DNA from: Microbacterium esteraromaticum
GTDB taxonomy: Bacteria; Actinomycetota; Actinomycetes; Actinomycetales; Microbacteriaceae
DNA length: 64,000 nt
Assembly (NCBI RefSeq): GCF_028747645.1
Contig: NZ_CP118100.1
Location: 682,001 to 746,000, forward strand
Reading direction: 5' to 3'
A program made the position numbers and the translations under genes. The notes beneath the pieces are model-generated. The model made no database searches, was not told the origin of the DNA, and saw only the letters and a program-made list of their open reading frames with translations. Positions 50,349-60,332 of the stretch are shown here, piece by piece. Numbering within the stretch: position 1 is the stretch's first letter; every line of letters begins with the position of its first letter.

Positions 50349-51341
50349 GTGACCACCGTGATGCTCGTGGCACCTGCGTTGCTGCTGGGTGCCGTTCTGA
50401 TCGCCTCGGGCGCTCTCAAGTGGCGCGCACCCGCGAGCCTGGAAGAGTTCGAGCATCTCGGCGTTCCGAAGATGTTTCATCGGCAGTGGATCGTGCGCCT
50501 GCATCCGTGGGGTGAACTCGCGCTCGGCCTCATCCTGATGACAACCGGGGGATGGGTCGGACTGCTCGCGGCGACCATCGGTGCCGCGCTTATGGGCACG
50601 TACCTCGTGTTGGTCATTCGTGCGCGGGCCTCAACAGCCGATGCATCGTGCGCGTGCTTCGGGAGCACCAAGCGCATCACCGCGGTCACCATCGCGCGCA
50701 ATGTCTGGCTGACACTGCTCGGCGCGGCCGCCGTCGGTACTTCGTGGCACCTTCCCCTCATCGGCGGACCGTTGGCAGCGATGCAGGCTGACACCTGGGC
50801 GGCGGTGCTGCTCGGTGTCGCGGCTGCTCTTACCGTCGCACTTGTGATGTGGCCCGACACGAAAAAGGATGGCGTTCCCGCAGGGGCCGTGCAGCCGGCA
50901 TCCGACGACGAACTCGACTACGTGCGCTCGATCACCCCCGCGATACCCGTCACCCTTGCCGACGGATCGACGCAGACACTACGAGAGCTCTCACAGCAAC
51001 GTCCGCTACTGATGCTGGCCGTCAGCGCGACGTGCGGCGCATGCACCAGCACCATCGAGAGCCGACACGCGTGGCGCGAGCTGCTGCCCGAGGTGGACAT
51101 CCGACTGATCGTCACGGTTGCGCCCGAAGACACACCCATCACCGAGACAGGGCCGATGATGTCGGTGCACGACACCCAGCAACTCGTCGGTGTATCGCTG
51201 GGATACGCGTCGACGCCGTCGGCCGTGCTGTTCGGCGTGGACGGCATGCTCGCCGGCGGGCCAGTCAGAGGCGGCGCGACGATCCAGGAGTTCGTCGACG
51301 ACATCTATGAGAGCCTGCACGGGGAGCGCCCCGCACGCTGA
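50349..51341 (+). CDS. MauE/DoxX-like membrane domain fused to a thioredoxin-fold domain
   Basis: A 330-residue protein. The first 170 residues hold about four membrane helices with CACFG (Cys 101 and 103) between them, a pattern of MauE/DoxX-type quinone-dependent thiol oxidoreductases. After a linker, VTLADGSTQTLRELSQQRPLLMLAVSATCGAC gives a TlpA-like redoxin with CGAC (Cys 229 and 232) and later STPSAVLFGVDG with the cis-Pro. It could pass electrons or disulphides across the membrane to an exported protein. Candidate clients are the Cys-containing Tat-type proteins; this is inference. Third gene of the 49180-51341 unit. Confidence 0.78.
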   Translation: MTTVMLVAPALLLGAVLIASGALKWRAPASLEEFEHLGVPKMFHRQWIVRLHPWGELALGLILMTTGGWVGLLAATIGAALMGTYLVLVIRARASTADASCACFGSTKRITAVTIARNVWLTLLGAAAVGTSWHLPLIGGPLAAMQADTWAAVLLGVAAALTVALVMWPDTKKDGVPAGAVQPASDDELDYVRSITPAIPVTLADGSTQTLRELSQQRPLLMLAVSATCGACTSTIESRHAWRELLPEVDIRLIVTVAPEDTPITETGPMMSVHDTQQLVGVSLGYASTPSAVLFGVDGMLAGGPVRGGATIQEFVDDIYESLHGERPAR

Positions 51342-51352
51342 AGACTTGTCGT

Positions 51353-52447
51353 TCAGCTCGAGGGCAGCCACTCTCGCATCCGCCGGTCGAAGACCGCGGC
51401 GTCGAACTCGCGTGCACGCGTGACAATCGCCGCCGGATCAAGCTCACGAACGCGGTTGACTGCTTCACGCACGGTCGCATCGTCAAAGTCACCGACCAGC
51501 GCGCCCGAGACACCATCGAGAACCGTCTCGGCCGTACCGCCCACGTCGCGCGCGATCACCGGTGTTCCGGTGGCCATCGCCTCGACCGGCATGATGCCGA
51601 AGTCCTCGATGGCCGGGAACACGAAGGCAACACTACGGCGGAACAACGCCACCAGCAGCGCATGCGACGGTCGCGACACCAGATGCATCTCGACACCGAG
51701 CTCACGCGCAAGCTGAACGAGGTTGTCATGTTCCGGCCCATCCCCGGCAAGAACCACGGGTAGGCCCGCTGCCCGTCCGGCGCGGATCACCAGATCGAGC
51801 CGCTTGTACGACACGAAACGGGATGCCCCCAACAGGTACTCCGAAGGCAGTGCTGCCAACACCGCCGCGTCCGGTTCGTCCAGTGCATGCTCACCCGTGA
51901 ACGCGTCGACATCGACGGGTGGATGGATCACCTCGGCATCCACCCTCCAGTGCTGCCGAATACGATCCCGCACCGCGGCACTGTTCGCTGCGATCGCGTG
52001 TGATTCGGCTGCTCGACGACGATCGACAGACCGCAACGGTGGCGCGGCGATCCGCACCGGCAACGATCGGCCGCGAGCATCCAGCTCAGGACTCCAGATG
52101 TAGCGCGCCGGCGTGTGCGCATACACGAACTTCGGCGCATGTCGCGCCGGCCCCGAGAACCGGGCGTGATGGGCGAACAAGTGCGAGCTGCAGAGGATCC
52201 AGTCGGCGTCGCTCTGTCCCAGGAAGCGCCAAGTGGCGGGCTCGAGCGGCAGCGCAAGGGCCTTGCGACGACGCAACGGCGTGCGCGCCAGCCACGTCTC
52301 CGAGACGCCCGACGCCGGAAAGCGATCGGGGGCATCATTCCAGAGTGCATGCACTCGGGCATCCGGGTACAGCCCCGTCAGCCGCTCGACGACGTTCTCA
52401 GCACCGCCGAATCGTTCGAGCCACTCGTGGACGATTGCCCCGGTCAT
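51353..52447 (-). CDS. GT4 family glycosyltransferase
   Basis: A 364-residue GT-B enzyme: AIVHEWLERFGGAENVVERL, FVYAHTPARYIWSPELD, HPPVDVDAF, LLGASRFVSYKRLDLVIRAG, and IEDFGIMPVEAMATGTPVIA with E-x7-E. This is the subgroup seen next to priming transferases (WcaI/RfaB-like), often acting on the first sugar. ATG 52447 follows GGGGTG with good spacing; the GTG at 52456 is less likely. It follows the priming transferase by 15 bases on the same strand, so both are likely co-transcribed. Confidence 0.87.
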   Translation of the reverse strand: MTGAIVHEWLERFGGAENVVERLTGLYPDARVHALWNDAPDRFPASGVSETWLARTPLRRRKALALPLEPATWRFLGQSDADWILCSSHLFAHHARFSGPARHAPKFVYAHTPARYIWSPELDARGRSLPVRIAAPPLRSVDRRRAAESHAIAANSAAVRDRIRQHWRVDAEVIHPPVDVDAFTGEHALDEPDAAVLAALPSEYLLGASRFVSYKRLDLVIRAGRAAGLPVVLAGDGPEHDNLVQLARELGVEMHLVSRPSHALLVALFRRSVAFVFPAIEDFGIMPVEAMATGTPVIARDVGGTAETVLDGVSGALVGDFDDATVREAVNRVRELDPAAIVTRAREFDAAVFDRRMREWLPSS

Positions 52448-52462
52448 CCGGTGCACCCCATT

Positions 52463-53923
52463 TCAGTACGCGCCATCGGCCTTCGCGACCGCTCGCGCGG
52501 TGCGCCACAACAGCAGGAAGTCTGTGGTCAGCGACCAGTTCTCCACGTAGTAGAGGTCGAGGCGCACGCTCTCTTCCCACGACAGGTCGCTCCGACCGCT
52601 GACCTGCCACAGGCCTGTGATTCCGGGCTTGACCAGAAAACGCCGCTGCATCCATTCACCGTAGCGCGAGACCTCTTTGGCCAGCGGCGGGCGCGGACCG
52701 ACCAGCGACATATCGCCACGCAGTACATTCCACAGCTGCGGCAGCTCGTCGAGGCTGTACCGGCGCAGGGTCTTGCCGATGCGGGTGATGCGAGGGTCGT
52801 CCTTCATCTTGAACAGCACGTCGTTGCCCTCGTTCTGATCCAGCAAGCTGGCCAGCCGATCCTCGGCGTCAGCGGTCATGCTGCGGAACTTGATCATCGC
52901 GAACTCTTTGCCGTCAAGGCCCACCCGCCGTTGCATGAAGAGCGCCGGGTGACCGTCCCTACGCACCAGAACGGCGATCAGCAGAAGAATCGGGCTGAGT
53001 AGTGTCAGCAGTGCGGCGCTGCCGAGGATGTCGAAGGCACGCTTGGTCGCGTACCGCATTCCCGTGAACGACGGATACTCGACGTGAATCAGCGGAAGGC
53101 CAGCCACCGGGCGTGCGTGGATGCGCGGCCCCGCGATGTCGGTCAGCTTCGGAGCGACGATCAGGTCAACTCGACGAGCATCCAGATCCCAACCCAGCTC
53201 GCGCAGCTGTGCCGGCGAGATCGCATCGCTACCGGCGTACACGACCGTGTCTGCCCCCACAGCGTCGAGCTGTGCGGTGATGTCGTCGAACCCGCCGATA
53301 CGGGAGACGCCCGGCACGAGCTCCTCGTCGCCGACCCCATCGGTCACCGCTCCGATGAGCATGATGCCCGAACCCGTCTCGCGCACGATCTGCTCTGCCA
53401 CATGCTCGGCGGCGTCATGCGCTCCGATGACCACGGCGCGGCGCACGAAACCGCCCTCGGTGCGGCGCGCAGCGAGCCAGTTGCGCCACATCCATCGGCT
53501 GAGCAGCAACAGCGCGACACCGATCGGCAGCGCCAGAAGCAGGTACCCGCGGGCGAGCTGAATCTTGAAGAGGAACGCGATGATCGCGACGACGCCGAAG
53601 TACCGCAGGCTCGCATCGGCGACGCGGATGTACTCTGACGTGCCATTGCCGATGATGGTGTGATCCCTGCTGGAATGCACGGTCAGAGCGATCAGCCAGC
53701 CGATGACGACCAGCACCGAGACGACGGTGTAGGTGACGTCGTTCGCTGCGACAGAACTGTCTGCCAGAAGCAGGTCGCTGCTGCCGAGCCCGAACCGAAG
53801 CAACTGCGCCGAGAAGACCGCGACGATCACGATGACCGTGTCGGTAGCCGTGAGCCGTCGAGCGTATGCCCGCAGCCAGGTCTCGGCCTTCGGTGCGCGA
53901 ATCAACGACATAAGAGTCACCAT
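52463..53923 (-). CDS. priming sugar-1-phosphate transferase (undecaprenyl-phosphate, WbaP/WcaJ-like)
   Basis: A 486-residue polyisoprenyl-phosphate hexose-1-phosphate transferase. It has four N-terminal membrane helices (about 28-125), a CoA-binding-like Rossmann domain ([16 protein letters not shown]), and the catalytic C-terminal domain from about 297: [18 protein letters not shown] (membrane re-entrant helix), [27 protein letters not shown] and [16 protein letters not shown]. It starts the repeat unit by moving glucose- or galactose-1-phosphate to the lipid carrier. It is the only priming enzyme in the window, so both polymerase modules may depend on it. ATG 53923 or 53911 could be the start. 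A structured leader lies upstream. Confidence 0.94.
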   Translation of the reverse strand: MVTLMSLIRAPKAETWLRAYARRLTATDTVIVIVAVFSAQLLRFGLGSSDLLLADSSVAANDVTYTVVSVLVVIGWLIALTVHSSRDHTIIGNGTSEYIRVADASLRYFGVVAIIAFLFKIQLARGYLLLALPIGVALLLLSRWMWRNWLAARRTEGGFVRRAVVIGAHDAAEHVAEQIVRETGSGIMLIGAVTDGVGDEELVPGVSRIGGFDDITAQLDAVGADTVVYAGSDAISPAQLRELGWDLDARRVDLIVAPKLTDIAGPRIHARPVAGLPLIHVEYPSFTGMRYATKRAFDILGSAALLTLLSPILLLIAVLVRRDGHPALFMQRRVGLDGKEFAMIKFRSMTADAEDRLASLLDQNEGNDVLFKMKDDPRITRIGKTLRRYSLDELPQLWNVLRGDMSLVGPRPPLAKEVSRYGEWMQRRFLVKPGITGLWQVSGRSDLSWEESVRLDLYYVENWSLTTDFLLLWRTARAVAKADGAY

Positions 53924-54073
53924 GGTTCACTCGCAGAACAACCTGAAGCACGCATGCACATCAAACAGCCCCCATCCTGATGCATGACGAGCAGCATGGC
54001 GAAACTCCCCAGCAGCCATGCTCCCCCGGCGCCCACCGCCGGGTGACGGGCGGCGCCTACACCACGGAGTATA
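53924..54073 (-). promoter_or_regulatory. promoter and structured leader of the priming transferase gene
   Basis: On the minus strand TATACT (54068-54073) is a near-consensus -10 box. Transcription from it would give a leader of about 138 bases. The leader contains an 8-bp perfect stem AGCATGGC/GCCATGCT (53993-54000 with 54015-54022) and a GC-rich fold just before it. This is the least ordinary 5' region of the locus and may be regulatory. Confidence 0.45.
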
Positions 54074-54146
54074 CCCATCCCTGTGAGCGCGCAGGAGACG
54101 ATCAGTCATCGCCGGACAGCGGCCCTACAGATTGAGCCGGGCGGCG

Positions 54147-54803
54147 TCAGGCGAGCGCGAGACGCATCACGCGCTCGACCTGAGCGAGCGCGGGCAAGAG
54201 CTCATCTGCCGACTGCTGGTACACCGCATCCGAGCGCCGGTACGGGTCGATCACGTCGTCGGCCTCGGAGGGAGAGATGAGATGGCTGTCGGCGAGCATC
54301 GACACCACCGCCGTTACGCGATCGGCGGGTACGCTGCCCGCGCGCGCCGCGGTGGCTCGGATGCGCTCATCATCGACAGCGAGTGCGAGCCGTGCAAGCT
54401 CGCGGACAGGCAACACCTGACGGCGCTTTCCCGGAGTCATCTGGAGAGCCACATCGCGGTGCTCGCGGGTCATGGCGAGCACGAGATCGGCCTGCACCAG
54501 CATCGGCTCGACAAGATAGCGAGCCCGATGGTCGTGCGCGTCTTTCTGCGCGGCGCCGGCGCGCACCGCCACATCGATCGCCTGCGGGGTCATGCCGTGA
54601 CCGACCAGGGCGCCGGTGCCGGCGCTCCCGATGGCAACAGGCAGGTCGCGCAGACTCGTACGCAGCACGACCTCTGCGATCGCCGACCGACAGATGTTGC
54701 CCGTGCACACCGTGAGGATGCGGGGCACCGCGCCCTCGAGCATCCGCTTGCGCTCGCGACGGGTCATCGCGCGTGCGGCCGAGGGCGCGGGTTCGTCAGA
54801 CAT
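54147..54803 (-). CDS. low-molecular-weight protein-tyrosine phosphatase
   Basis: A 218-residue phosphatase of the Wzb/Etp/PtpA type. The P-loop CTGNICRS follows the first strand (ILTV) and the late DPYRRSD holds the general acid Asp. It should dephosphorylate the two Wzz-kinases (4789-6243, 30013-31602) and thereby reset polymer assembly. It is somewhat longer than the usual 140-170 residues, with a 25-residue N-terminal and a C-terminal extension. ATG 54803 has TATGCT exactly six bases upstream on the minus strand, so it may be leaderless. It is divergent from rfbA with 83 bases between the starts. Confidence 0.92.
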   Translation of the reverse strand: MSDEPAPSAARAMTRRERKRMLEGAVPRILTVCTGNICRSAIAEVVLRTSLRDLPVAIGSAGTGALVGHGMTPQAIDVAVRAGAAQKDAHDHRARYLVEPMLVQADLVLAMTREHRDVALQMTPGKRRQVLPVRELARLALAVDDERIRATAARAGSVPADRVTAVVSMLADSHLISPSEADDVIDPYRRSDAVYQQSADELLPALAQVERVMRLALA

Positions 54804-54809
54804 CCTCTC

Positions 54810-54815
54810 AGCATA
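54810..54815 (-). promoter_or_regulatory. -10 box of the phosphatase gene, leaderless spacing
   Basis: TATGCT on the minus strand, six bases, ATG 54803. Confidence 0.55.
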
Positions 54816-54886
54816 AGCCGGGCACGTGCGGCGCACCCGGAAGCGCGTGGCCCAAGCCGGTGCTCCGACCATGGGACGATGGACGC

Positions 54887-56750
<1,864 letters not shown>

Positions 56751-56751
<1 letters not shown>

Positions 56752-56810
56752 TGCCGATGCGTTTCGTCTCGCTGCGCTCGCGCAACGACCGGATGGGGGT
56801 AGGCCGCTGA
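56751..56810 (+). other. 19-codon spacer frame carrying a repeat-like palindromic segment
   Basis: The gap between rfbB and the rfbCD fusion is one open frame whose ATG overlaps the rfbB stop (TGATG) and whose TGA overlaps the rfbCD ATG (TGATG). The segment near 56761-56790 (TTTCGTCTCGCTGCGCTCG followed by CAACGACC) looks like half of a dispersed intergenic palindrome I associate with Microbacteriaceae genomes. It may act only to pass ribosomes on to rfbCD. Confidence 0.4.
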
Positions 56811-58198
56811 TGGTGATCACTGAGACGACGATTCCGGGGTTGGTGCTGGTTGACCTGCCACTGCACGGCGATACCCGCGGATGGTTCAAGGAGAACTGGC
56901 AGCGCGAGAAGATGATCGCGGCGGGGCTGCCTGATTTCGGACCGGTGCAGAACAACATCTCTTTCAACGATGCGGTCGGCACCACCCGAGGGGTCCATGC
57001 CGAGCCGTGGGACAAATTCGTCTCGCTCGCCACCGGTCGCATCTTCGGCGCCTGGGTTGATCTGCGCGACGGCCCCACCTTCGGTGCCGTGTTCACCGCC
57101 GAGCTCGACCCGTCACGGGCGATCTTCGTTCCCCGTGGAGTCGGCAACGCCTACCAGACCCTTGAACCAGGTACCGCGTACACGTACCTGGTCAACGATC
57201 ACTGGTCGGCCGAGAACACCGACTACGCCTTTCTGAACCTCGCCGATGAGACCGCCGCGATCGACTGGCCGATCCCGCTCGACCAGGTCGAGATCTCTCC
57301 CAAAGACAAGAACCACCCGCGTCTGCAGGATGTCACCCCGATCACCCCGCGCAAGATCTTGATCACCGGCGCCGACGGCCAGGTCGGTCGGGCACTGCGT
57401 GCAGAGTTCGGTGACGCCGCGCACATCGAGTACGCCGGTCGTGAGCAGCTGGACCTCACCGAACCCGAGCTCGGTACGGCACGCCGGTGGCGCGACTACG
57501 GGGCCATCATCAACGCGGCCGCCTATACCGCCGTCGACCACGCCGAGACAACTGAGGGGCGCGTAGCGGCCTGGCAGATCAATGCGGCAGCATCCGCTCG
57601 CCTCGCCGCGATCGCGACCGAGTTCGCGCTCACCCTCGTGCACATCTCTAGCGACTACGTCTTCGACGGCAGCGCCGCAGGCGCGTACGACGAAGACGCG
57701 GCGTTCGCGCCGCTCGGCGTCTACGGACAGAGCAAGGCTGCCGGCGACCTCGCGGCAGCCACCGCACCCCGGCACTACATCGTGCGCACCTCGTGGGTCA
57801 TCGGCGATGGCGGCAACTTCGTGCGCACCATGGCGTCACTGGCCGAACGCGGCATCGACCCCAAGGTTGTGAACGACCAGACCGGGCGACTCACCTTCGC
57901 CGACGACATCGCCCGCGGCATCCGCCACCTGCTCGGCACGGCGGCGCCGCACGGCACGTACAACCTCACGAGCAGCGGCGAACCACAGACCTGGGCCGAC
58001 GTCGCCCGCGACGTCTACCACCTCGTCGGTGCTGACCCGGCGCGCGTGAGCCCGGTCAGCACCGACGAGTACTACGCCGACGCCACCGGTCCGATCTCGC
58101 CCCGACCGCGCAACAGCGTGCTCGACCTCCGCAAGATCGAGGCGACCGGCTTCGTGCCCACAGACAGCGCGAGCCGACTCGCCGAGTTTCTGCGCTGA
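56810..58198 (+). CDS. fused dTDP-4-dehydrorhamnose 3,5-epimerase and dTDP-4-dehydrorhamnose reductase
   Basis: A 462-residue bifunctional enzyme. Residues 1-180 are RmlC-like: LHGDTRGWFKENW, the TTRGVHAEPWDKF motif with the catalytic His, FVPRGVGNAYQTL and YAFLNLADETAAIDWPI. About 183-462 is RmlD-like: ILITGADGQVGRAL, NAAAYTAVDHAE, HISSDYVFDG, YGQSKAAGD (Tyr and Lys) and NLTSSGEPQTWADVA. It completes dTDP-L-rhamnose. Such fusions are known in actinobacteria. ATG 56810 has GGGGGTAGG upstream. With rfbA and rfbB the pathway is complete in 3.3 kb. Confidence 0.95.
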   Translation: MVITETTIPGLVLVDLPLHGDTRGWFKENWQREKMIAAGLPDFGPVQNNISFNDAVGTTRGVHAEPWDKFVSLATGRIFGAWVDLRDGPTFGAVFTAELDPSRAIFVPRGVGNAYQTLEPGTAYTYLVNDHWSAENTDYAFLNLADETAAIDWPIPLDQVEISPKDKNHPRLQDVTPITPRKILITGADGQVGRALRAEFGDAAHIEYAGREQLDLTEPELGTARRWRDYGAIINAAAYTAVDHAETTEGRVAAWQINAAASARLAAIATEFALTLVHISSDYVFDGSAAGAYDEDAAFAPLGVYGQSKAAGDLAAATAPRHYIVRTSWVIGDGGNFVRTMASLAERGIDPKVVNDQTGRLTFADDIARGIRHLLGTAAPHGTYNLTSSGEPQTWADVARDVYHLVGADPARVSPVSTDEYYADATGPISPRPRNSVLDLRKIEATGFVPTDSASRLAEFLR

Positions 58199-58201
58199 CG
58201 C

Positions 58202-58510
58202 TCAGCGGCCGGTCAGCAGGTGTCGCTGTGGTCCTTCGACGCGGGCGATCGCGATCTTCACCTCGACGAGCTCATCACTCATGCGGTCCATGCGTCCGCT
58301 GAGTTCGGCACCCATGCGGTCCATGCGCCCGTTGAGTTCGGCACCCATGCGGTCCATGCGCCCGTTGAGTTCTGCGCCCGTGCGGTCCATGCGCCCGTTG
58401 AGTTCGGTGCCCATGCGGTCAATGCAGTGAATCATCCAGCCGAAGCCGCCGGCAAGGGCAAGCAACAGAGATACGATTCCAATGAGGATCGTGATCGTTT
58501 CGGCGGACAT
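58202..58510 (-). CDS. small membrane-anchored protein with 11-residue coiled-coil repeats
   Basis: A 102-residue protein of unknown function. One N-terminal membrane helix (about 4-27) is followed by four and a half copies of an 11-residue unit such as DRMGAELNGRM. The 11-residue period predicts a hendecad (right-handed or straight) coiled coil. A short charged C-terminus (ELVEVKIAIARVEG) continues the helix. At DNA level the unit is a 33-bp tandem repeat. ATG 58510 has GGAGG seven bases upstream; the ATG at 58516 is too close to it. It ends 3 bases after the convergent rfbCD gene. Likely a trimeric or tetrameric membrane-attached rod; no role can be given. Confidence 0.65.
   Translation of the reverse strand: MSAETITILIGIVSLLLALAGGFGWMIHCIDRMGTELNGRMDRTGAELNGRMDRMGAELNGRMDRMGAELSGRMDRMSDELVEVKIAIARVEGPQRHLLTGR
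58281..58424. repeat. 33-bp tandem repeat, about 4.4 copies
   Basis: Units start at 58281, 58314, 58347, 58380 and (partial) 58413, each beginning ATGCGGTC on the plus strand and differing by a few bases. They code the coiled-coil repeats of the minus-strand protein and could vary in number between strains. Confidence 0.85.
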
Positions 58511-58663
58511 GTACATACCTCCATTGTGCCTGAGGATTCACCCGATCCGAAGGCGAACCCAAGGCTAGTGAGAGCGTCGGCCGCACAACGCGCGAATCTC
58601 GATGACTGTGGACGACTCGGCCCAGGTGGAGCACTGTGCAGAGCGAGTCGACATGCCGGTGGG

Positions 58664-58669
58664 TAGGCT
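58664..58669 (+). promoter_or_regulatory. -10 box of galE, leaderless spacing
   Basis: TAGGCT, six bases, GTG 58676. Confidence 0.6.
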
Positions 58670-58675
58670 CGTCCC

Positions 58676-59698
58676 GTGCGTATTCTTCTCGCCGGTGGCG
58701 CCGGCTACATCGGATCCCACGTCGCTCTTGTGCTACTTGAGGCTGGTCACGACGTGCTCGTCGTCGACGACTACTCGAACAGCTCTCGTGCCGCGATCGA
58801 CCGGGTGGAGAACCTCACCGACCGTGCGATCGATCTCATCGAGTGCGACCTCGCTGATCTTTCCGCGTCGCGTGCGGCACTGCGCGGGCAGTCGTTCGAC
58901 GCCGTCATCCACCTCGCCGGGCTGAAGGCCGTCGGCGAGTCGGTCGCCGAGCCGGCACGCTACTACCGCACCAACCTCACCGCCACGCTGAACCTGCTCG
59001 ACATCATGGCCGAGCACGGGGCGAACAAGCTCGTCTTCAGCTCGTCGGCCACCGTGTACGCCCCCGCCGCCGAGGGCGTCGAGAACCTCGATGAGGGGCA
59101 GCCGGCCGGCCACGGCATCACCAACCCGTACGGGTGGACCAAGGCGATGAACGAGCAGATCATCCGCGACATCCAGGTCGGTCGTCCCGAGCTGCAGGCC
59201 GTGCTGCTGCGCTACTTCAACCCGGTCGGCGCACATCCGTCGGGACGCATCGGCGAAGACCCCGCGGGCATCCCGAACAACCTGATGCCCTTCGTCGCAC
59301 AGGTCGCGATCGGGCGACGCGAGCACCTCGCCGTCTTCGGTGACCAGTATCCGACGCACGACGGCACCGGCGTGCGCGACTACATTCACGTCATGGACCT
59401 GGCCGATGGGCACCTCGCCGCCCTCGACCACCTGCGTCCCGGCGTCGAGACCTACAACCTCGGCACAGGTATCGGACAGAGCGTGTTCGACGTAGTGCGT
59501 GCCTTCTCTGATGCCAGTGGCCGCGACATCCCGTACCAGGTCGTCGCCCCGCGGCCGGGCGACGTCGCCCGCGCGGTCGCCGATCCGTCCAAGGCCAATC
59601 GTGACCTGAAGTGGAAGGCGAAGCGCTCGTTCGCCGACGCCTGCCGCGACTCGTGGACCTGGCAGTCGCAGAACCCGGGCGGCTACGCAGCAGACTGA
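58676..59698 (+). CDS. galE: UDP-glucose 4-epimerase
   Basis: A 340-residue short-chain dehydrogenase interconverting UDP-glucose and UDP-galactose. ILLAGGAGYIGSHVALVLLEAGH holds the NAD loop; FSSSATVYAP the catalytic Ser; NPYGWTKAMNE the Tyr and Lys; LRYFNPVGAHPSGRIGEDP and GTGVRDYIHVMDLADGH complete the GalE pattern. GTG 58676 with a leaderless-type -10 box. It supplies UDP-galactose for the polymer or for general metabolism. Its end overlaps the convergent hypothetical gene by 16 bases. Confidence 0.95.
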   Translation: MRILLAGGAGYIGSHVALVLLEAGHDVLVVDDYSNSSRAAIDRVENLTDRAIDLIECDLADLSASRAALRGQSFDAVIHLAGLKAVGESVAEPARYYRTNLTATLNLLDIMAEHGANKLVFSSSATVYAPAAEGVENLDEGQPAGHGITNPYGWTKAMNEQIIRDIQVGRPELQAVLLRYFNPVGAHPSGRIGEDPAGIPNNLMPFVAQVAIGRREHLAVFGDQYPTHDGTGVRDYIHVMDLADGHLAALDHLRPGVETYNLGTGIGQSVFDVVRAFSDASGRDIPYQVVAPRPGDVARAVADPSKANRDLKWKAKRSFADACRDSWTWQSQNPGGYAAD

Positions 59699-60153
59699 GC
59701 TTCTGCGTCCGCACCCTCGGCAAGAGAAACGGCGAGTTCGGCGCGGCACAGCCGACGCAGTACGGCGAGTGCCGGCTGATGCGGCCCCGACATCGCGGCG
59801 AACGGTCGCACGGCGGCGACACCCGCGACGGTAGGGTACACGCGGCCGCGCTCTCGGCGCGCTAGGCCTGCGCCCTCCAGCCAATCGAGCCTGCGAGCGA
59901 AGCGGACGCCGCGCAGCGGACCCGAGAGCGCAGCGGCGATCAACAGCGACTCCGTGGTGGTTGGCTCGGGCTGCTGCAGTTCGCGTTCAACCAGTGTGTT
60001 CAACAGATCCCACTGGTGGCGTCGAAGATGTGAGCCGAGTCGTTGGCCACGCTGCAACTCGCTAGCGATGGCGGCGTCAAGCGCGCGGCGCCGCACCGAT
60101 CCGCCCAGCGACGTCACGGCGTCAAGCACAACGTGTTCGTCAGAGATGCGCAT
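59683..60153 (-). CDS. hypothetical protein
   Basis: A 156-residue soluble, arginine-rich protein I do not recognise. It has no signal peptide or membrane segment. Several amphipathic helices (LNTLVERELQQP, ESLLIAAALSGPL, FARRLDWLEGAGLARRE) look compatible with a winged-helix or helical DNA-binding fold, but no helix-turn-helix stands out. ATG 60153 gives the longest frame; codon use fits a real gene. It overlaps galE tail to tail by 16 bases and lies back to back with the anmK gene, so a regulatory role for that gene is conceivable but unproven. Confidence 0.5.
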   Translation of the reverse strand: MRISDEHVVLDAVTSLGGSVRRRALDAAIASELQRGQRLGSHLRRHQWDLLNTLVERELQQPEPTTTESLLIAAALSGPLRGVRFARRLDWLEGAGLARRERGRVYPTVAGVAAVRPFAAMSGPHQPALAVLRRLCRAELAVSLAEGADAEAQSAA

Positions 60154-60332
60154 GTAATCAGAGACGCCACAGGCACGTCTTCATTACGCGGCCGCGCGGA
60201 GTTGGGATGCCTGACGACTCCGCTGATACCGTTTGTTAGGAGCATTGCCACATCCTGTTTGCGTGAGCGGGGCGCTCGCGTCCGCGGTGCTTCGGGCGCC
60301 TCCAAGAGGATGAACGGACGGGAAGAAGAGAC

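Noticed and set aside
58281..58424. CRISPR-like array
   Set aside because: Repeats are contiguous with no spacers and stay in the reading frame of a coiled-coil protein.
60154..60332. tRNA or small RNA gene upstream of anmK
   Set aside because: No cloverleaf or paired stems found by eye; composition fits an ordinary promoter region.
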